Source: Klebsiella spallanzanii
GTDB lineage: Bacteria > Pseudomonadota > Gammaproteobacteria > Enterobacterales > Enterobacteriaceae
DNA: 64,000 nucleotides
Direction of reading: 5' to 3'
Assembly (NCBI RefSeq): GCF_902158555.1
Contig: NZ_CABGGS010000002.1
Span: 1 to 64,000, forward strand
The notes under the pieces were generated by a model. That model made no database searches. It had not been told where the DNA came from and was given only the letters and a program-made list of their open reading frames with translations. Each line of letters starts with the position of its first letter. Position 1 is the first letter of the stretch. Shown here in pieces: positions 52,672 to 61,029 of the stretch. The translations under genes were made by a program, and so were the position numbers.

Positions 52672-54312
52672 ATGAAAAGCAGACTAAAAAATTTATACAA
52701 GCACTTGATTGAAAACCATAAGCATGAACTTAAAGGTTGGCATGATGCTTATCGTGAGTTTTATGAGCAGGTCGGGATAATTCGCGAACGTATAAAATCA
52801 GGAAAGGAATTATCTCCGAGTGATGAGATTTTCCTAAAGCAACTCCTCTTTGAAAGAAGTAATGGAATTGCTTCTCGCGGTCAGTCGGTTCTAAGCAACG
52901 AAAATTTTGACGGTTTTATTAAAAACAAGGAATTCATTGCTATATTACAACAATTCATCCTGAATCCCAACAGAGAGGAACTGAAAAAGTTTGAGTGCAC
53001 ATGGTCAGAACAAGGAAAGTCAAATAATCCTGTTCTTATTAATCGCGTAGCGGCAGCCTGCACGCTTGAAGTTTCCACAACTGTTGATTCCTCTAAGTTC
53101 AATCAGGTATTTAGCTGGCTTACACACGAAGGGATAATTCCTGCATACCCAGCAGAGAATGATCAGGACTGGTTTTCAAAAAACGTATTCCTGATGAAAA
53201 TTATAAAAAATGAGTTCAGCGATGAACTTCGCAATAATGAAACTGATGAGTTTTATCTCAGCCAATTTGTCTGGGTTCTGTACGAGAATCTCTCTAATCC
53301 ATTCAGTCTGAAAAAGCAGATCGTTAAGTACGGGCCTCCTGGAACGGGAAAGACATACCAGGCTCGTCAACAAACATCGCTTCTTTTTGATATCTGGAAA
53401 GAAGAGTTTGCGCCAAATAGCAGCCTCACACATTCAAGTCAGATTGAGTTGATTCAATTTCATCCCTCTTTTAGTTATGAAGACTTCATGGAAGGTTTGC
53501 GCCCAGTACTGGATAACGACGGTAAAGCTCAGCTGACGTTGATTAATGGTGTTTTCAAGGAATTTTGCCGGAATGCAGGAAAGTGGGAAATTGATATTGA
53601 AGGCCTCGACCTTAACAGGGATTGGGAATCAATCACGATCGGTGAACTCCGTCCATATCAAAATAAATTATCAGGTAATCATTGGCAATACATCTTCGAA
53701 ATATCTGACTCTTCTAAGCTGATAGCAGATGCAGTGCCTCCGTTCTTTTTTATAATCGATGAAGTGAACCGAGCCGAGTTATCACGTGTTTTTGGTGAGC
53801 TTATGTATTGCCTGGAGTATAGAGGAATTAAAGGAAGCGTCAAAACCCAATATACTAATCTAAATAACCAACAAACAGGCATGCTACATACCGTACAAGG
53901 TTACCAATTTTTTATTCCAACAAACATCTACCTGATAGGTACGATGAATACGATTGATCGTAGTATTGAAAGTTTTGACTTTGCACTCAGGCGTAGATTT
54001 CGTTGGGAAGAAGTGACGCCAGATACGAGTCTTTTAAGATACCATCTTAGCCAGTTCTGTAAAGCTTGGATTCCTCTGGCAGATAACCTCGAACGACTGA
54101 ATACCCAGATTACGAAGGAGCCTTTACTGGGGGCTGATTACCAAATTGGACATGCCTATTTAATGAATCTGAAGTATGCCAGGAGCCTTACAGTTACAGA
54201 AGTGAGATCTCGTATCTGGGATGACTGTATCCGACCTTTACTTCAAGAATACCTTCGTGGCAGCAACGAATCAGAACTCGTCGATTCTTTTGCAAAAGCA
54301 TTTGGAATTTAA
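52672..54312 (+). CDS. mcrB: McrB-type AAA+ restriction GTPase
   Basis: A 546-residue McrB-family protein. The N-terminal 220 residues, with unrecognised fold, should recognise DNA. The AAA+ module: Walker A YGPPGTGKTYQARQ near residue 222, FHPSFSYEDFMEGLRP, Walker B FFFIIDEVNRAELSRVFGEL near 364, and the McrB signature GTMNTIDRSIESFDFALRRRF near 423. McrB motors form GTP-driven hexamers that activate McrC to cut modified DNA. Adjacent mcrC starts 3 bp after its stop. The N-domain differs from E. coli McrB, so the recognised modification may differ. Confidence 0.92.
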   Translation: MKSRLKNLYKHLIENHKHELKGWHDAYREFYEQVGIIRERIKSGKELSPSDEIFLKQLLFERSNGIASRGQSVLSNENFDGFIKNKEFIAILQQFILNPNREELKKFECTWSEQGKSNNPVLINRVAAACTLEVSTTVDSSKFNQVFSWLTHEGIIPAYPAENDQDWFSKNVFLMKIIKNEFSDELRNNETDEFYLSQFVWVLYENLSNPFSLKKQIVKYGPPGTGKTYQARQQTSLLFDIWKEEFAPNSSLTHSSQIELIQFHPSFSYEDFMEGLRPVLDNDGKAQLTLINGVFKEFCRNAGKWEIDIEGLDLNRDWESITIGELRPYQNKLSGNHWQYIFEISDSSKLIADAVPPFFFIIDEVNRAELSRVFGELMYCLEYRGIKGSVKTQYTNLNNQQTGMLHTVQGYQFFIPTNIYLIGTMNTIDRSIESFDFALRRRFRWEEVTPDTSLLRYHLSQFCKAWIPLADNLERLNTQITKEPLLGADYQIGHAYLMNLKYARSLTVTEVRSRIWDDCIRPLLQEYLRGSNESELVDSFAKAFGI

Positions 54313-54315
54313 ACC

Positions 54316-55752
54316 ATGTGGCTATTCGATATTATAAAGGATGGTACACTGGTCGATAACCGGTCTTATTTTGTAAATAACGGAATATTTACTAATAAAT
54401 CTCTGGGGGAATCAATTAGTCTTAACACTAAAACAAAAGGCCAGTGGACTAACACTAAAAATGATGAGTCTGCCATTTGGCATTTTTTAAATTCAGTTTC
54501 GCGTGATGTAGAAAATGAACTTAGTAACAATCTTGCAAATGCACTCATCCTCTTCAACGATCGAGAGTATGAACATAATACCGATGATGGTTTTATTACT
54601 ATAAATGGTACTGATTCCAGAAATTTTACGTTAAACACAGGTAATCTTATTGGATTTGTAAAACGTGGCAAATATTCCCTGAAAGTTGGTTCTCGTTTTG
54701 GCGATGCCTTCCTTCGGTACATCATAGCCGATGCTGACGGTTTTCTGGAGATGGAAAATATTGGTGGCGAAAATAACACTGAAGGATATGAGTGGCTCCT
54801 GGCATATCTTTGGAACATCAAGTTGAAGAAGGCTTACCGACTGGGTATCCCTAAAACCTACATTACGAAAAAAGAACGAAATTCACGGATACGTGGGACA
54901 ATCGATACAATTGACTACTTCAGAAATAATACCTCAGGAAAATATTTATGTACCTACCGCGAACATAGTTACTACAGTCCTGCAACTTCGTTGTTCATCA
55001 AAGCCTATGAGACGATTGAACATCAATCATTCTGTAAGCATACGAGGAATATCTACAATGCTTTCATCACTGCTAATCAGGGGGTGAGAAGGTCTCGTCA
55101 GGAGATCTTGAGAACTCCATATTTTACTAACCCATTTTATAATGACTATAACATACTGATAGATTTATCTAAGAAAATCATCAATCAGGAAGGTTCTGAT
55201 TTTGGATGCCAACAAGAATCAAGTGCTTTCTTTTTTGATATATCGATGCTTTTCGAATATTTCATCCGGAAACTCCTAAAACGAAGTGGGATAAGGATGC
55301 TAAGTAAATTCGATCTAAATTATGAAATTCCGACCGGAGCTTTCGGAAGCTATGTGCGCAAAATTGAACCCGACCTAGTTTTTGAGAATGATGGTGGCAT
55401 GTACGTTTTTGATGTGAAGTATAAAACCTTTGATCCGCAGTTTGGGGTTAAACGTGAAGATATTTTTCAACTACATACTTACATAGGGCAGTATGGGAAT
55501 GGAGGCCTTATAAAAGGATGCGGTTTCATTTATCCAATATCTGAAAACAGGTGGAATGCACTTAATATGGATAAAACGCATGGGGTGATTTCTGATGAGA
55601 TTCATCAGCAGGGAAAAGATATTCCTTTTCATTTGCTTTTCTTGAAAATCCCTAATAACTCTGACCCTGAATTTAACAAGAAAATGAGCGAAGAATGTCA
55701 TATGTTCATTGAGAACATAAACACGAAGGTACTAAAAAATGAGGATAGATAA
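54316..55752 (+). CDS. mcrC: McrC-type (LlaJI-like) restriction endonuclease
   Basis: A 478-residue McrC-family protein. An N-terminal beta domain is followed by LRYIIADADGFLEME and the helical part (FIKAYETIEHQSF). The PD-(D/E)xK nuclease is at about 340-375: IEPDLVFEN, then GGMYVFDVKYK, giving the catalytic D and DxK. FEYFIRKLLK precedes it. The plan resembles LlaJI-type McrC (about 450-480 residues) more than the shorter E. coli McrC. It forms a complex with McrB and supplies DNA cleavage. Expression is coupled to mcrB by the 3-bp gap. Confidence 0.92.
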   Translation: MWLFDIIKDGTLVDNRSYFVNNGIFTNKSLGESISLNTKTKGQWTNTKNDESAIWHFLNSVSRDVENELSNNLANALILFNDREYEHNTDDGFITINGTDSRNFTLNTGNLIGFVKRGKYSLKVGSRFGDAFLRYIIADADGFLEMENIGGENNTEGYEWLLAYLWNIKLKKAYRLGIPKTYITKKERNSRIRGTIDTIDYFRNNTSGKYLCTYREHSYYSPATSLFIKAYETIEHQSFCKHTRNIYNAFITANQGVRRSRQEILRTPYFTNPFYNDYNILIDLSKKIINQEGSDFGCQQESSAFFFDISMLFEYFIRKLLKRSGIRMLSKFDLNYEIPTGAFGSYVRKIEPDLVFENDGGMYVFDVKYKTFDPQFGVKREDIFQLHTYIGQYGNGGLIKGCGFIYPISENRWNALNMDKTHGVISDEIHQQGKDIPFHLLFLKIPNNSDPEFNKKMSEECHMFIENINTKVLKNEDR

Positions 55753-55904
55753 AAATTCAGAATTAGCTGTAAACAAAACTAAAGGAAAAGCTATAGACCT
55801 TAGAGTAAGTAATTACTTGTAATTACCTAAGATGATATTTTTTCTTTAGCTACACTTGAGAATATTCCCAATCAATTCCAAAAAAAAGAACTAGAGGTTG
55901 GATA

Positions 55905-55929
55905 CTCGCCATTACTGGCGAGCACTTTT
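55905..55929. terminator. Terminator after mcrC
   Basis: CTCGCC, ATTACT and GGCGAG form a perfect 6-bp stem followed by CACTTTTATTT. It lies about 150 bp after mcrC and 17 bp before the convergent membrane-protein gene end. Probably serves the plus strand. Confidence 0.6.
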
Positions 55930-55945
55930 ATTTATAATCATTTAA

Positions 55946-56422
55946 TCAGGAAATTTGTTTACTATAAATAATGTTGTGTTTCTGTAACTCTGATTCCATA
56001 TCGTTGATGCAATAAGCAATATAGTATATGCTAAAAATAAATGTATAGAATGGATTCATCTTCAATTCAAATTTAAATTCATTTAAAGCATAAGCCTGTA
56101 AAGCTGTTTTAGCTTTAAAAGCCCAAACGATAATCATTACAGTTGAAGCAACAGAAAGCAGTGTGGCAATATGATCCAACACCGTTTCACTTTCACTTAC
56201 AGAATAACTTATATCAGTCAATAGCCATCCAAATCCAGTAACAATAGCCAGCCAAAGGGGATAATCCCTGGCAACAAACTCATTCTTCATGTGCTCTGTT
56301 AACTTTGGCTGGTTCAGATATAACCACATCATGGGGTAAATGCCGCCAGTTACAACAGACAGCAATACAAACTTCGTTACCTTTGTATCGATTTTAGCTT
56401 TTAACGTATTAATGTTTTCCAT
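55946..56422 (-). CDS. Small multi-pass membrane protein
   Basis: A 158-residue protein with about four hydrophobic helices: TKFVLLSVVTGGIYPMMWLY (about 16-35), LWLAIVTGFGWLLTDI, HIATLLSVASTVMIIVWAF and YTFIFSIYYIAYCI. It may be related to DUF4234-type membrane proteins, but I am not sure. It follows the two secreted-protein genes on the same strand (27-bp gap), so it may belong to the same operon. Function unknown. Confidence 0.6.
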   Translation of the reverse strand: MENINTLKAKIDTKVTKFVLLSVVTGGIYPMMWLYLNQPKLTEHMKNEFVARDYPLWLAIVTGFGWLLTDISYSVSESETVLDHIATLLSVASTVMIIVWAFKAKTALQAYALNEFKFELKMNPFYTFIFSIYYIAYCINDMESELQKHNIIYSKQIS

Positions 56423-56449
56423 ATGTCCATCTCCATATTTAGTAAGTTA

Positions 56450-56824
56450 TCACCAGGAAAAGGTGAATGAGCCTTTATTTGTAATGACGACTAATTCAAG
56501 TGGTCTGCACTGAGAAAATGATTTATTAGTCGGACTGGTAAATGTATAAGACTGACCGAATCCAAGTCTTTTATTTACGTTTTCGCCTCTGTCCGCTGTA
56601 GAGATAACGCAGTTGCCACGGTTAAGCACGAGAGACTTTATTGTGACTTCATTATCAACACTGGTAATGGTATAGCGCCATACAGGAAAAGAGACCGTGC
56701 CCGCTCTGAGTTGTTCTCCATTTGCATCAACTTTTATAGGGGAGTCTGATGCAACCACCTGAAAACTTGATAATAAAAGACTTGAAATTAAAAAACATTT
56801 ACGAGCTGAAGATAGTACTTTCAC
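56450..56824 (-). CDS. Exported small protein, unknown function
   Basis: A 124-residue protein with a signal peptide (CFLISSLLLSSFQVVA, cleavage near VVASDS). The mature part is beta-rich with two cysteines (RGNCVIS, SQCRPL) that could form a disulfide. WRYTITSVDNEVTIKSLVLN suggests an immunoglobulin- or lipocalin-like sheet. No family recognised. It follows the next gene (56842-57267) by 17 bp on the same strand, probably in one operon. Confidence 0.6.
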   Translation of the reverse strand: MKVLSSARKCFLISSLLLSSFQVVASDSPIKVDANGEQLRAGTVSFPVWRYTITSVDNEVTIKSLVLNRGNCVISTADRGENVNKRLGFGQSYTFTSPTNKSFSQCRPLELVVITNKGSFTFSW

Positions 56825-56841
56825 GATAATATCCCTTACCT

Positions 56842-57267
56842 TTAACGGTAATAATTGTTAATATATTGTTCAATATTATTTGCAAAGGTGTCGCCATTTA
56901 ACTTGATCTCGGTATTAAACTTATTCCCTTTCCAGACCTGGATAAATGGTCCGCCACGTAAATATTCACCTATCACATATCGATACTCACCATTGGGAAT
57001 AGTGACACTTTGATCACCATTTCCAGAAATACTGAACTCAACCTTTTCACGTGGAACATTAATTAAAATTTCAGGATTATCATCCTTCCCATACTCATAA
57101 CGAATATTGCCGTATACGTAACACACACCAACATGTTTGCCACCCTTAGCGGTATAAGCATCAAAGATGGTTTGTTCACCGTCGCAGGAATTATCAGGAT
57201 TGGCATAAACAGACATTGAGAACATGCCTACGGTTAACAGAATGGCACTACTGAGTAATTTTTTCAT
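56842..57267 (-). CDS. Exported small protein, unknown function
   Basis: A 141-residue protein with a clear signal peptide (MKKLLSSAILLTVGMFSMSVYA). The mature part has two cysteines (NSCDGE, GVCYVY), a beta-rich body (YVIGEYLRGGPFIQVWKG) and an asparagine- and tyrosine-rich end. A perfect Shine-Dalgarno AAGGAG lies 7 bp before ATG 57267. First gene of a probable three-gene operon. No family recognised. Confidence 0.65.
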   Translation of the reverse strand: MKKLLSSAILLTVGMFSMSVYANPDNSCDGEQTIFDAYTAKGGKHVGVCYVYGNIRYEYGKDDNPEILINVPREKVEFSISGNGDQSVTIPNGEYRYVIGEYLRGGPFIQVWKGNKFNTEIKLNGDTFANNIEQYINNYYR

Positions 57268-57284
57268 ATAACTCCTTTAATGAT

Positions 57285-57320
57285 AAAAACTCCTGAAATT
57301 CAAAAAATCTGAACAGGAGT
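57285..57320 (-). terminator. Terminator-like hairpin in the leader of the secreted-protein operon
   Basis: On the minus strand ACTCCTG (with an inner TTCA/TGAA pair) and CAGGAGT form a stem followed by TTTTTATC, just 18 bp before the start codon of the first gene. It could be an attenuator. It might also end a lost upstream transcript. Confidence 0.5.
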
Positions 57321-57736
57321 CTTTACCTCCTGGTTTTATTAATCCGCTGATAACAGTTGTTTTGGAGTTTTTCACCACAACTGAAACAACTCTTGATCTA
57401 TATCCCATCGGTCTCCTCTCCTTGCCAGCGACCTGCGACTAATCACTGAATAGCCTTTCCTGACCCACCACCGGTAATAACCTGATTAAAGGCAGGTTGA
57501 TGTGATCTTTTCAGGAAGGTAATGAGGTGTAAAATTGTTAATACCGATCGAAATAGATAAACCGATCTGTTTTACCTATCGTTAAAAACGATCAATAAGA
57601 TTGAAATGATAGTCATTGACTATTAAAATACTCAATACCGATCGGTCGTGCAGATCAAAAAGAAAAAGTATTTGAAAATATGAATGGGTTTTTACTGAGT
57701 TTTTTGGTGAGTTGATAGAAGGAAAACCAAAGCTAA
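57321..57736. promoter_or_regulatory. Palindrome-rich regulatory region
   Basis: No gene. Contains ACCGATCG (57543-57550), ACCGATCT (57561-57568), an ATCGTT-aaa-AACGAT palindrome (57578-57592), ATAGTCA-t-TGACTAT (57609-57623) and the palindrome ACCGATCGGT (57637-57646). The repeated ACCGATC half-sites in AT-rich DNA upstream of the secreted-protein operon look like operators. The regulator is unknown. Confidence 0.4.
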
Positions 57737-58027
57737 TTAGTCAAATGTATGTTCACAGTCACGACATTCATACTGATCGAACAGGACGCCATCAAGCGAT
57801 GCTCCTGTTACCGCTCCAGTCGTCGCACCGGCGACAAATCTTCCCAGTATTGCGCCAATGACAGCCCCTGTAGCTGTTCCCACCACCGGAACAACAGAAC
57901 CTATTGCTGCCCCCGTACCAGCACCACTAAGTGCTCCTGCCACTCCTCCTGCTATACCTCCTGCCTTCCTGCCAATATTTCGCTCACTTACACGGTCAGA
58001 ACCACATTGCGGGCATATCGTAGTCAT
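57737..58027 (-). CDS. Zinc-ribbon and glycine-zipper protein
   Basis: A 96-residue protein. CPQCGS at the start and CRDCEH at the end make one CxxC...CxxC zinc ribbon, and the middle 60 residues are a glycine/alanine zipper (GGIAGGVAGALSGAGTGAAIG, GTATGAVIGAILG) that could form two membrane helices. Thus the metal-binding ends would meet on one side of the membrane. Start has GGAG upstream. Flanked by a terminator on the integrase side. Function unknown. Related small proteins are scattered on islands. Confidence 0.65.
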   Translation of the reverse strand: MTTICPQCGSDRVSERNIGRKAGGIAGGVAGALSGAGTGAAIGSVVPVVGTATGAVIGAILGRFVAGATTGAVTGASLDGVLFDQYECRDCEHTFD

Positions 58028-58060
58028 TTGTTATTCTCCTGATTTACGGTTGTTAAAAGC

Positions 58061-58098
58061 AAAAAGGCACCCTAACGTTAATGAACGGATGCCTTTTT
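58061..58098. terminator. Bidirectional terminator downstream of the integrase
   Basis: AAAAAGGCA (58061-58069) and TGCCTTTTT (58090-58098) form a 9-bp stem with A- and T-runs. On the minus strand it follows the integrase stop by 54 bp. Confidence 0.7.
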
Positions 58099-58151
58099 AT
58101 GAAATAACTCATGTTCAATCTAAGGGGTAATAGAGCCAGCAGTAGCACCTG

Positions 58152-59423
58152 TCATCTTGTCAGCATGGGGTTATTAATTTTCGCAAAATCAAACGGGCTG
58201 ATAGTCTTCTCCCGGTTCGAATCCAGAAATTCCGCCCACCATTGCAGCATCAACTTGCGTTCATCCAGATGTTCCGCTTTATGGATATATGCTGCGCGTA
58301 CCGAGTTACGTTCCATATGGCTCATCTGGCGCTCCACCGCATCCTTCGACCATAGCCCTGACTCAATTAACGAACTACAGGCCATTGTGCGAAAGCCGTG
58401 GCCGCAAACCTCAACTTTAGTGTCATAACCCATCACCCGTAGCGCACTGTTTACCGTGTTCTCACTCATGGGCTTACGCGGATCGTGGTCTCCAATAAAA
58501 ATGAGTTCATGTTCACCGCAGAACTGTTTTATCTGCTTCAGAATCGCCAGCGCCTGCTTTGAAAGCGGCACCAGATGAGGTGTACGCATCTTTGATCCTC
58601 GCTGGGAATGTTTCACGCCGGGAATAGGCTCTCGCTCAGGCGGGATAGTCCACATTGACGTTTCAAAATCGATCTCTGACCAGCGAGCAAAACGCAGCTC
58701 ACTGGAGCGAATAAAGATAAGCAGAGTGAGCTCAGTTGCCCAGCGGGTTAGCGGCCTGCCGGTATAGCCGTCTATTTTCTCAAGTAACTCAGGGATACGC
58801 TTTAATTCCAGCGCCGGGCGATGTTGTCGATTGCCAGAGGCGACGGCTCCAGCCATCTCCTGCGCTGGGTTGTAATCAATCAGCCCGCTTTGCACTGCAT
58901 AACGCATGATGGCCGTGGTACGCTGTTGGAGACGAGAAGCCACCTCAAGACGTCCAGACAGTTCCACCGCTTTAATGGGTGCCAGTAAGTCACGAGTGCC
59001 CAATTCAGCAATATTGCGAGTACCAATTGCCGGGAAGATATTGTCCTCCAGGCTCTTTTTTACTCGATTAGCGTGATCTTCCGACCATTTTTGGTTAGTC
59101 GCAAGCCACTCTCTGGCAACCTTCTCGAAAGTAATAATCTCTTTCGCCTGCTCTTCTTTCACAGCACGTTTATGCTCACGAGGATCGATACCAGCAGCTA
59201 CCAGCTTTCTGGCTTCTTCCCTTTTCTTCCTGGCATCCGCCAGTGAAATTTCAGGATAGACACCGAACGCCATCAAATGCTGTTTACCGCCAAAACGGAA
59301 ACGAAATCGCCAATACTTGGAACCGTTAGGTTTTACAAGTAAAAACATGCCGTCACCGTCAACAAGTGAATACTCTTTCTCCTCAGGTTTCGCAGAACGA
59401 ACTTTAGTATCCGTTAGGGCCAT
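58152..59423 (-). CDS. int: P4-type tyrosine integrase of the island
   Basis: A 423-residue tyrosine recombinase of the P4 integrase family. The N-terminal arm-binding domain (MALTDTKVRSAKPEEKEYSL, then GKQHLMAFGVYPEISLADAR) and core-binding domain are followed by the catalytic domain: RSSELRFARW with the first arginine, HGFRTMACSSL with H and the second R, RQMSHMERNSVRAAYIH with the later histidine and the tyrosine nucleophile. ATG at 59423 with AAGGAGG upstream. It sits next to leuX, its probable attachment site, and is intact, so the island may be mobile. Control by AlpA is likely by analogy with CP4-57. Confidence 0.95.
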   Translation of the reverse strand: MALTDTKVRSAKPEEKEYSLVDGDGMFLLVKPNGSKYWRFRFRFGGKQHLMAFGVYPEISLADARKKREEARKLVAAGIDPREHKRAVKEEQAKEIITFEKVAREWLATNQKWSEDHANRVKKSLEDNIFPAIGTRNIAELGTRDLLAPIKAVELSGRLEVASRLQQRTTAIMRYAVQSGLIDYNPAQEMAGAVASGNRQHRPALELKRIPELLEKIDGYTGRPLTRWATELTLLIFIRSSELRFARWSEIDFETSMWTIPPEREPIPGVKHSQRGSKMRTPHLVPLSKQALAILKQIKQFCGEHELIFIGDHDPRKPMSENTVNSALRVMGYDTKVEVCGHGFRTMACSSLIESGLWSKDAVERQMSHMERNSVRAAYIHKAEHLDERKLMLQWWAEFLDSNREKTISPFDFAKINNPMLTR

Positions 59424-59450
59424 AATGGTCCTCCTTCCATTGGTATTTCG

Positions 59451-59542
59451 TGAGTATACAAGCAATATCGAATCGGCAAATATACTCATTAGTATACTCA
59501 CAAGCTTGTTGATGTGGGTTGAGTTAGGTTGACTTCAGTTGA
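59451..59542. promoter_or_regulatory. Arm-type integrase sites
   Basis: TATACTCA at 59481-59488 and 59493-59500 (12 bp apart), an inverted copy TGAGTATA at 59451-59458, then four GTTGA repeats at exact 10-bp steps (59508, 59518, 59528, 59538). One-turn spacing puts all GTTGA on one DNA face. The layout matches the degraded integrase region (735-823). The TATACTCA pair matches the distal end (982-1001). These are inferred integrase and excisionase sites. Confidence 0.55.
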
Positions 59543-59586
59543 GGAGAGAATCGTGGAAAGCCTTGTGTGGCGCGGATTTCAGACAT

Positions 59587-59609
59587 AAAAAAAGACCTCA
59601 GTTGAGGTC
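59587..59609 (-). terminator. leuX terminator
   Basis: On the minus strand GACCTCA, a 2-nt loop and TGAGGTC are followed by seven T, 15 bp past the tRNA 3' end. Confidence 0.85.
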
Positions 59610-59623
59610 CATTTACATGCTTT

Positions 59624-59708
59624 TGGTGCCGAAGGCCGGACTCGAACCGGCACGTATTTCTACGGTTGATTTTGAATCAACTGCGTCTACCGATTTCGCC
59701 ACTCCGGC
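59624..59708 (-). tRNA. leuX: tRNA-Leu (anticodon CAA)
   Basis: An 85-nt type II tRNA with long variable arm and encoded CCA. The acceptor stem GCCGGAG/CTTCGGC (one G-U), D-loop, anticodon CAA (complement of 59672-59674), T-arm with GGTTCGAGTCC, matching E. coli leuX almost throughout. It reads UUG codons. Its 3' end is the integration target of P4-type islands. The gene is complete, as the integrated element restores its 3' end. Confidence 0.97.
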
Positions 59709-59736
59709 ACGGAAAGGTATGCGGAAAACGTTGTGG

Positions 59737-59764
59737 ATTATACCTGTCGCTGGCTGCTGCGCAA
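59737..59764 (-). promoter_or_regulatory. leuX promoter
   Basis: On the minus strand TTGCGC (59759-59764) and a perfect TATAAT (59737-59742) are separated by 16 bp, with the -10 box 29 bp upstream of the mature tRNA. This is a good sigma-70 promoter. Confidence 0.8.
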
Positions 59765-60015
59765 GCAGCAGAGTGTGATTGCCACGCTAAGTGTTGAAAA
59801 AAACAGCGCCAGCCGCATTTTGACTAACATTCAATACGTTCCCGATACAAGCTACGTCCCCTTCCCTCTCCCACCAGCGACGTTCTTTTTCTCCGAGTCT
59901 GCTCGCAAAATCCTGCAAACGGCTCAATACGGTTTACATTTTCGCCAGTTTGTTATCAGATCCTGTTATTAGTACGCGTAATAACGCCTGTACTTTCCCA
60001 AACAGGATACCCGCA

Positions 60016-61029
60016 ATGCGCTTCTATCAGATCGAACCGACGCTGGAGAACTACTGGCGCGGCATTATTCTTTTTGGCAAAAACGTCGCCTCCTATAAGT
60101 TCGCGCTGGCTCATGCGCTGTACGATATCCGTCGCGACGGTAGCGATCTGATACGCCTTGAGGATCTGGCTGTGCCGTTCAGCCAGCATCTGTGTCGCCA
60201 TCTTAGGCACGCGCCCAAACAGATCACCTCGCCAAAAAGCCAGTATCTTAGTGCCTGTAACAGCTTCAATCGTAATGAAATAAACCAGGAGCAGCTCACC
60301 GCTGCGACAGTAAAGCTCGGCTTTAGCGTGGTGCTGGACAAGTTTCATAACGTCAATCAGGGTGAAATCGCCAAACGCTTTTTTATCGACGAGCGCAAAA
60401 CGCATAAAGGCATCCGCCTGACCGACAACTTTTATTATCTGAAGGAGCGCCAGCAGTACCAGAACCTGATCCACGAAACTGACGCACGCTGGCGTCTGGT
60501 GGAGCAGGCATGGGCCATGAGCATCGCCAGCAACCTGATCGCCATAGAATACGATGCCGCCGAACAGCAGCTATTTAGCACCCTGAATACCCGACGGGTC
60601 GCTATCTCTAGCTGTCGCGACAGCCTGAACGGCTATCAGAAGGGGCGCTGCTTTTACTGCTATGCGCCGATTAGTCTTGAAACTGGGGATGAGAACCTGG
60701 CCGACGTTGACCACTTTATCCCCTGGGCGGCGCGTAGCGAGGTGGCAAATATCAATGGCGTCTGGAATCTGGTTCTCGCCTGTAAAAGCTGTAATCGCGG
60801 TGAAAAGGGCAAGTTTATGCGGGTACCGTCGGTAAAACTGCTGCGTCGCTTGCGCGACAGAAACGAATATTTTATTACCAGCCACCTCCCCTTACGTGAA
60901 ACCTTAATCCGTCAGACCGGTAACACAACCGCCCGGCGCGATGACTTTCTCGCCAAAATCTGGAACACTGCTCGTATAACGCTCCTTCATGAATGGGAAC
61001 CTCAGGCCGCCGGAACGGATATTTTCTGA
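60016..61029 (+). CDS. HNH endonuclease domain protein
   Basis: A 337-residue protein with a C-terminal HNH nuclease. GRCFYCYAPIS and ACKSCNRGEKGKF supply the two zinc-binding CxxC pairs, and DVDHFIPWAARSEVANINGVWNLVLAC holds the catalytic DH and N of the HNH (about 215-265). The N-terminal 200 residues are helical (KNVASYKFALAHALYDIRR, then HKGIRLTDNFYYLKE) and unrecognised. ATG at 60016 has AGGAT upstream. The methyltransferase gene overlaps its stop by one base. It could form a modification-dependent or restriction-like pair with the methyltransferase, or have a housekeeping role. It lies on the core side of leuX. Confidence 0.85.
   Translation: MRFYQIEPTLENYWRGIILFGKNVASYKFALAHALYDIRRDGSDLIRLEDLAVPFSQHLCRHLRHAPKQITSPKSQYLSACNSFNRNEINQEQLTAATVKLGFSVVLDKFHNVNQGEIAKRFFIDERKTHKGIRLTDNFYYLKERQQYQNLIHETDARWRLVEQAWAMSIASNLIAIEYDAAEQQLFSTLNTRRVAISSCRDSLNGYQKGRCFYCYAPISLETGDENLADVDHFIPWAARSEVANINGVWNLVLACKSCNRGEKGKFMRVPSVKLLRRLRDRNEYFITSHLPLRETLIRQTGNTTARRDDFLAKIWNTARITLLHEWEPQAAGTDIF

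Larger units (their letters stand above)
905..59638. mobile_element. leuX-inserted genomic island (composite)
   Basis: The proposed extent runs from the degenerate att site at 905-918 to the leuX 3' end at 59624-59638. Support: an intact P4-type integrase faces inward next to leuX; the distal end carries the same paired TATACTCA repeats (982-1001) as the integrase-proximal end (59481-59500); the interior is dense in accessory, mobile and defence genes while the sequence beyond leuX is core. The interior also carries IS3, IS66 and IS21 sequences and a yee-type cluster, so the island is mosaic. Whether the whole length moves as one unit cannot be decided from the sequence. Confidence 0.55.

Noticed and set aside
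59733..59972. 79-codon frame upstream of the HNH gene
   Set aside because: It overlaps the leuX promoter and has no ribosome site or family.
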